Source: Bradyrhizobium embrapense
Lineage (GTDB): Bacteria > Pseudomonadota > Alphaproteobacteria > Rhizobiales > Xanthobacteraceae
NCBI RefSeq assembly: GCF_001189235.2
Contig: NZ_LFIP02000001.1
Span: forward strand, 558,001-622,000
Direction of reading: 5' to 3'
DNA: 64,000 nt
The translations under genes were made by a program, and so were the position numbers. How positions within the stretch are numbered: the stretch's first letter is position 1; every line of letters starts with the position of its first letter. The notes beneath the pieces were generated by a model. The model searched no databases and was not told the DNA's origin. It saw only the letters and a list, made by a program, of their open reading frames with translations. Below, piece after piece: positions 60,856 to 64,000 of this stretch.

Positions 60856-61356
60856 CTAGCGGGCCGGGCTCGCCGAAGCCGCTGCCGAGACAACCGCCTC
60901 GATGCCCGCGCTCATTGCTCGAACCGCCTCCCGGGCGCTCGCATGGTGTCTCTCCGCCGCCCAAGCGGGAGCGTTGTAGGATACCCAAGTGACGCCGGTC
61001 TCGTCCTGCCAGACCAGCGCCTTGAGCGGCAGATCGATTCCAATTGTTTGAACCGATTGCATGAGCGGCGTGCCACCTTTTGGACTACCGAAGATGAGCA
61101 AATCTGTAGGCCGCAACGGCATTCCGACCTCCTTCGCCCCCGCCGCATGGTCAATCTGTGCGAAGATCGTCATGCCCTTGGAGCGAACGGCATCCTTCAG
61201 CCGCTCCATTGTTTCCGACGCACCGTATGCGCTCTTCACCGTCGTCAACCCTTCTGCAGCCATCTTCGTCTCTCCTGCCATCACTGTCGAATATAGAGCC
61301 ACCGTCGACCAGGCGATCACGACCGCTCTCAGCCACCGCATGTTCTTCCAGACCAT
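60856..61356 (-). CDS. Exported DUF302 protein
   Basis: 166 residues. Signal peptide (WLRAVVIAWSTVALYSTVMA), then DUF302: ETMERLKDAVRSKGMTIFAQIDHAAGAKEVGMPLRPTDLLIFGSPKGGTPLMQ and LPLKALVWQDETGVTWVSYN. Periplasmic; the DUF302 fold is often found with sulfur or copper redox genes. ATG at 61356 has AAAAGGA at better spacing than the ATG at 61362, which overlaps the cytochrome stop codon. Translationally close-coupled to the cytochrome gene. Confidence 0.85.
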   Translation of the reverse strand: MVWKNMRWLRAVVIAWSTVALYSTVMAGETKMAAEGLTTVKSAYGASETMERLKDAVRSKGMTIFAQIDHAAGAKEVGMPLRPTDLLIFGSPKGGTPLMQSVQTIGIDLPLKALVWQDETGVTWVSYNAPAWAAERHHASAREAVRAMSAGIEAVVSAAASASPAR

Positions 61357-61358
61357 CG

Positions 61359-61901
61359 TCATTTCCTTTTCTGACGCAAATCGAACTCAGGATCCGGGAC
61401 GAATCCGTCGCGATTGGGCATCTTGATTTTCGGCAACGAGTCCCTGTCGACCTTCCCATCCGCCGGGACGATCCCGTTGAGGCTCAGGATGTAGGCGGAG
61501 ACGGCATAGGTCTCGTCGGTGCTGAGCGAGCCCGGGGTCGGATAGGGCATCGCGCGGCGGATGTAATCGAACAATGTCGTTGCATAGGGCCAGAAACTAC
61601 CGACGGTCTTGATCGGCATGTTGGAGGCGAGCGTTCCCTGTCCGCCGACGAGACGATCCTTTATGCCGCCCTGGCCGTTCTCGCCATGACAGGCCGCGCA
61701 ATTGTCGGCAAAGATCTGTTTGCCCTGTACGACGGTGCCGCCGCCGTCAGGAAGGCCCTTGCCATCGGGACCGACATCGATGTCCCATAGCTTGATCTCC
61801 TGGGGCGACGCAGGGCGGCCGAAGTCGGATGCAATCGCTGGGGCCGCGAGCAGACCAACGGCCAGGATGCCGGTGCCAAGGAGCTTCTTATGCGAGGACA
61901 T
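61359..61901 (-). CDS. Periplasmic c-type cytochrome of the sulfite dehydrogenase
   Basis: 180 residues. Signal peptide (LLGTGILAVGLLAAPAIA), heme site C68-A-A-C71-H72 in ADNCAACHGENGQGG, axial Met in RRAMPYPTPGSLSTDETYAVSAYIL. SoxD/SorB-like partner that accepts electrons from the molybdenum subunit. GGGAGGG precedes ATG at 61901, which lies 14 bases inside the end of the upstream gene, so the two are translationally coupled. Confidence 0.9.
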   Translation of the reverse strand: MSSHKKLLGTGILAVGLLAAPAIASDFGRPASPQEIKLWDIDVGPDGKGLPDGGGTVVQGKQIFADNCAACHGENGQGGIKDRLVGGQGTLASNMPIKTVGSFWPYATTLFDYIRRAMPYPTPGSLSTDETYAVSAYILSLNGIVPADGKVDRDSLPKIKMPNRDGFVPDPEFDLRQKRK

Positions 61902-63138
61902 TGCGGACCCTCCCTGCCTCGTCGATGCTCCAGGTCTGCTGGGCGTTGTAGTGAAACAGCGCGTTGGTCCCCGTGGCGGCGATAAAGGACGCCCGGTCTG
62001 GCTGAACATTGCCCTTCTCGTCGGTCGAGCGGCTCACGATCTTGGTCGGTTTGCCATCCCAGACCCAGTCCATCTGAAAGCGAACCTGCGCCTTGGACAG
62101 CACCGGCTGCGTCAATTGCGCCTGCTTCCAGGTTCTGGCGCCGTCGGTCGAGATCTCGACCTTGGCGATCTTGCCGTGGCCGCTCCATGCGAGGCCGGAG
62201 ATACGGTTGTAGCCCGGCTGGATCTGCATCATGCCCGAAGGCTGGGTGATGACGGAGTTGGTCTCCATCCGCAGCTGAAACTGCCGCGCCTTGCCGTCCG
62301 CCAGTAGCTGCGTGTAGCGTGCGGTCTCCCAGCGGGTCATCCAGGGGGCCGCGCCGAACTTGAGGCGGCGCAGCCATTTGATGTGAAGATTGCCCTCGAA
62401 GCCCGGCATCAGCAGACGCATCGGAAAGCCGTGCGCGGGGCGCAACGGTTCCCCGTTCTGGCCGTAGGCAACGAACGCCTCGTTCATGATCTCCTCGGTC
62501 AGCGGAATACTGCGGTCGACTCCGGCGCCATCCCCGCCCTCCGCCAGCATCCAGTTGGCTCCCTTATCCCTGGCGACGAGGTCAACCAGGAACTTCAGCG
62601 GCACGCCGGTCCATTCGTTGGTACTGACGAGACCGTGGGTATTCTGCACAGTCACTTCGGGATCGGCCTTCTTCCAGTTTTCCCAGCCATTGCCGGTGCA
62701 TTCGATGAAGACGATCCGCGTGATCGACGGCATACGCCTGAGATCATCGACGCTGAACACCAGCGGCTTCCCGACCATGCCGTGGATCAGCAGCCGGTGT
62801 TGCGTCGGGTCGATGTCGGGCACGCCGGAATGGCTGCGCTCGTAGTGCAGATCGGTCGGCGTGATGTTGCCGACCAGTTTCTGGTGAGGCGTCTTTGAAT
62901 TGATGGCATCGCTCGGATCGATGTTCCGCTTGCCGGGTGTTGACTCCGGAATGCGGTCGAGCTTGGCGAAACGGGAGCGTTCGCTATGCGCGCCCAGATC
63001 GGCCCCCGGCCCCCGATCGGGCACGTCGGCCAAGGTCTCGGCGGAGGCGGCACTGGCGATGACCGCCCCCGCAGCCCCCGCCGTCGCCGTCAAGAACCAT
63101 CGCCGCGAAAGCACTTCGTCTCTGTAGTCTTCCGGCAT
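61888..63138 (-). CDS. soxC: SoxC-type sulfite dehydrogenase, molybdenum subunit
   Basis: 416 residues. Tat signal SRRWFLTATAGAAGAVIASAAS, then the sulfite-oxidase fold: molybdenum-ligand Cys147 in VFIECTGNGWENW, PLRPAHGFPMRLLMPGFEGNLHIKWLRRLKFG, and the C-terminal dimerisation domain (GLAWSGHGKIAKVEISTDGARTWKQAQL). Oxidises sulfite or a sulfane-sulfonate in the periplasm. ATG at 63138 follows AGAGGA. Core enzyme of the operon, next to its cytochrome. The rest of the Sox system is not in the window. Confidence 0.92.
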   Translation of the reverse strand: MPEDYRDEVLSRRWFLTATAGAAGAVIASAASAETLADVPDRGPGADLGAHSERSRFAKLDRIPESTPGKRNIDPSDAINSKTPHQKLVGNITPTDLHYERSHSGVPDIDPTQHRLLIHGMVGKPLVFSVDDLRRMPSITRIVFIECTGNGWENWKKADPEVTVQNTHGLVSTNEWTGVPLKFLVDLVARDKGANWMLAEGGDGAGVDRSIPLTEEIMNEAFVAYGQNGEPLRPAHGFPMRLLMPGFEGNLHIKWLRRLKFGAAPWMTRWETARYTQLLADGKARQFQLRMETNSVITQPSGMMQIQPGYNRISGLAWSGHGKIAKVEISTDGARTWKQAQLTQPVLSKAQVRFQMDWVWDGKPTKIVSRSTDEKGNVQPDRASFIAATGTNALFHYNAQQTWSIDEAGRVRNVLA

Positions 63139-63184
63139 GGACATCCTCTCCCTCAAGGTCGATGAATTATTTTGACTCAGCGGA

Positions 63185-63571
63185 TCAGTCGAAGGCCTGG
63201 TAGGTTGCAACGGCCGCGAGAAGCAGAATGAGTAGCGACGAAACGACCGAACTCGTGAGAACAGCCCTCGAGGCCTGCGGCGCGGCGTCGTCCAGCAGAC
63301 GGCTGTTGCATGCGAAGCGCAGCGTCTGGATCGCTATCAGCGCGACGCCGCCGGCGACGAGGGCGATGCTCTCGTGCGGGCCCAGATGACCGGATATTCG
63401 CTCCAGTTGCGCTCTGCGCATCGCGTCGTTGGCTTGGGAAATCGCCAGCGTCTGGATGAACAGATCGAATTTCTCCACCACGATGCCGAACGACATGATG
63501 GCGATTCCGGTTCGTACCCACGCAAGGAAGGTTCGCTCGTTGGCCGCATGATCGCTGTAAGCCGGGATCAT
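63185..63571 (-). CDS. DUF202/YidH-family membrane protein
   Basis: 128 residues. Family opening [34 protein letters not shown], then two more membrane helices ([21 protein letters not shown] and [20 protein letters not shown]). Function unknown. Its ATG overlaps the stop codon of the upstream gene by four bases and it precedes soxC by 46, so it belongs to the same operon. Confidence 0.85.
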   Translation of the reverse strand: MIPAYSDHAANERTFLAWVRTGIAIMSFGIVVEKFDLFIQTLAISQANDAMRRAQLERISGHLGPHESIALVAGGVALIAIQTLRFACNSRLLDDAAPQASRAVLTSSVVSSLLILLLAAVATYQAFD

Positions 63572-63966
63572 GGTTGCTCCCTTTTCTTGGCGGACGACTG
63601 ATTCCTCGTGGTGCCTTCCGCGATGAGGCCAAGTGCTGCCGCCGCGGCGCCGGGTTGCGGTCGATTGTCGTCCGTCTTCTCGGCCGGCAGCAGCAGGGGC
63701 GGCTCGTCGTACCCTCCTCGACTGCTGTAAAAGACAAGTCCCATGAGGCCGAACCCGACGGCCAAGGAGAACAGAACCCCGAGTGCAAGCGCGACATACC
63801 CGGAAGCCGGAACGTCGGCCCCGCTTCCTGACGACCAGCCGAGGACCGCGATCACTAGCGTCCCGGCAAGCAGCAGCAGGAGCACCGTCACGATTGTCCA
63901 GCTACCGGCCGTCATCGCTCTCGGGCCTGGTTCGTCGCTCGAGTATGTCTCGATTTGCGGGGGCAT
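63568..63966 (-). CDS. Small membrane protein of unknown function
   Basis: 132 residues with two membrane helices ([25 protein letters not shown] and [28 protein letters not shown]) and a polar C-terminus. ATG at 63966 has AAGGA upstream; an in-frame ATG at 63999, the very edge of the window, is possible. First visible gene of the sulfur operon; the promoter is beyond the window. Confidence 0.65.
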   Translation of the reverse strand: MPPQIETYSSDEPGPRAMTAGSWTIVTVLLLLLAGTLVIAVLGWSSGSGADVPASGYVALALGVLFSLAVGFGLMGLVFYSSRGGYDEPPLLLPAEKTDDNRPQPGAAAAALGLIAEGTTRNQSSAKKREQP

Positions 63967-64000
63967 GACGCTTTTTCCTTCGGTGTTCGCCGATGTCATG

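Overview
The window looks like chromosomal DNA of a Bradyrhizobium-type alphaproteobacterium. It is GC-rich, with closely packed genes: many LysR, MarR, TetR and AraC regulators, MFS exporters, GST-like and SDR enzymes. It also carries intergenic palindromic repeats of a kind I associate with Bradyrhizobium. The assignment rests on protein style and repeats, not on a marker gene.

Layout. 1-2400 is decayed: an SDR gene with a frameshift, and a divergent LysR/MFS pair whose two 5' ends and shared promoter are gone. 2450-4800 is the most striking part. Four tandem tRNA-like RNAs, which I read as bacterial Y RNAs of the YrlA type, sit directly upstream of a TROVE-domain (Ro60/Rsr) protein gene with its own strong terminator. 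4800-36800 is ordinary accessory chromosome: stress and detoxification genes (HchA, OhrR/Ohr, glutathionyl-hydroquinone reductase, GSTs), five MFS or EamA exporters next to regulators, acetyltransferases, an M20 peptidase, a serine hydrolase, and a peptide-deformylase-like protein lacking two of three metal ligands. Several regulators have clear palindromic operators.

36800-59650 is modular and looks acquired. Two 527-base direct repeats (36846 and 41495) bracket a LysR/SDR/reductase/GST/TetR block. Directly after the second copy comes a lower-GC two-gene Hachiman anti-phage system (hamA, hamB). A second pair of diverged direct repeats (45708 and 59383, about 250 bases each) brackets the next module: a catalase-like protein without its distal catalytic residues, three AraC regulators (two of them a tandem duplication), two related small proteins, an NDH-2-like flavoprotein, acetoacetate decarboxylase, a patatin-like lipase, an EmrAB-type exporter, 3-hydroxybutyrate dehydrogenase and an SDR without the catalytic tyrosine.

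59900-64000 is a reverse-strand operon for periplasmic sulfur oxidation: two small membrane proteins, a SoxC-type molybdenum sulfite dehydrogenase, a c-type cytochrome, a DUF302 protein and a DsrE-like exported protein.

Working together: the Ro protein and its Y RNAs form an RNA-quality-control module; HamA/HamB form a defence module; decarboxylase, patatin and hydroxybutyrate dehydrogenase form a ketone-body/storage-polymer module; SoxC and the cytochrome form a sulfite-to-electron-transport module. The best candidate for something not well described is the four-copy Y RNA array.
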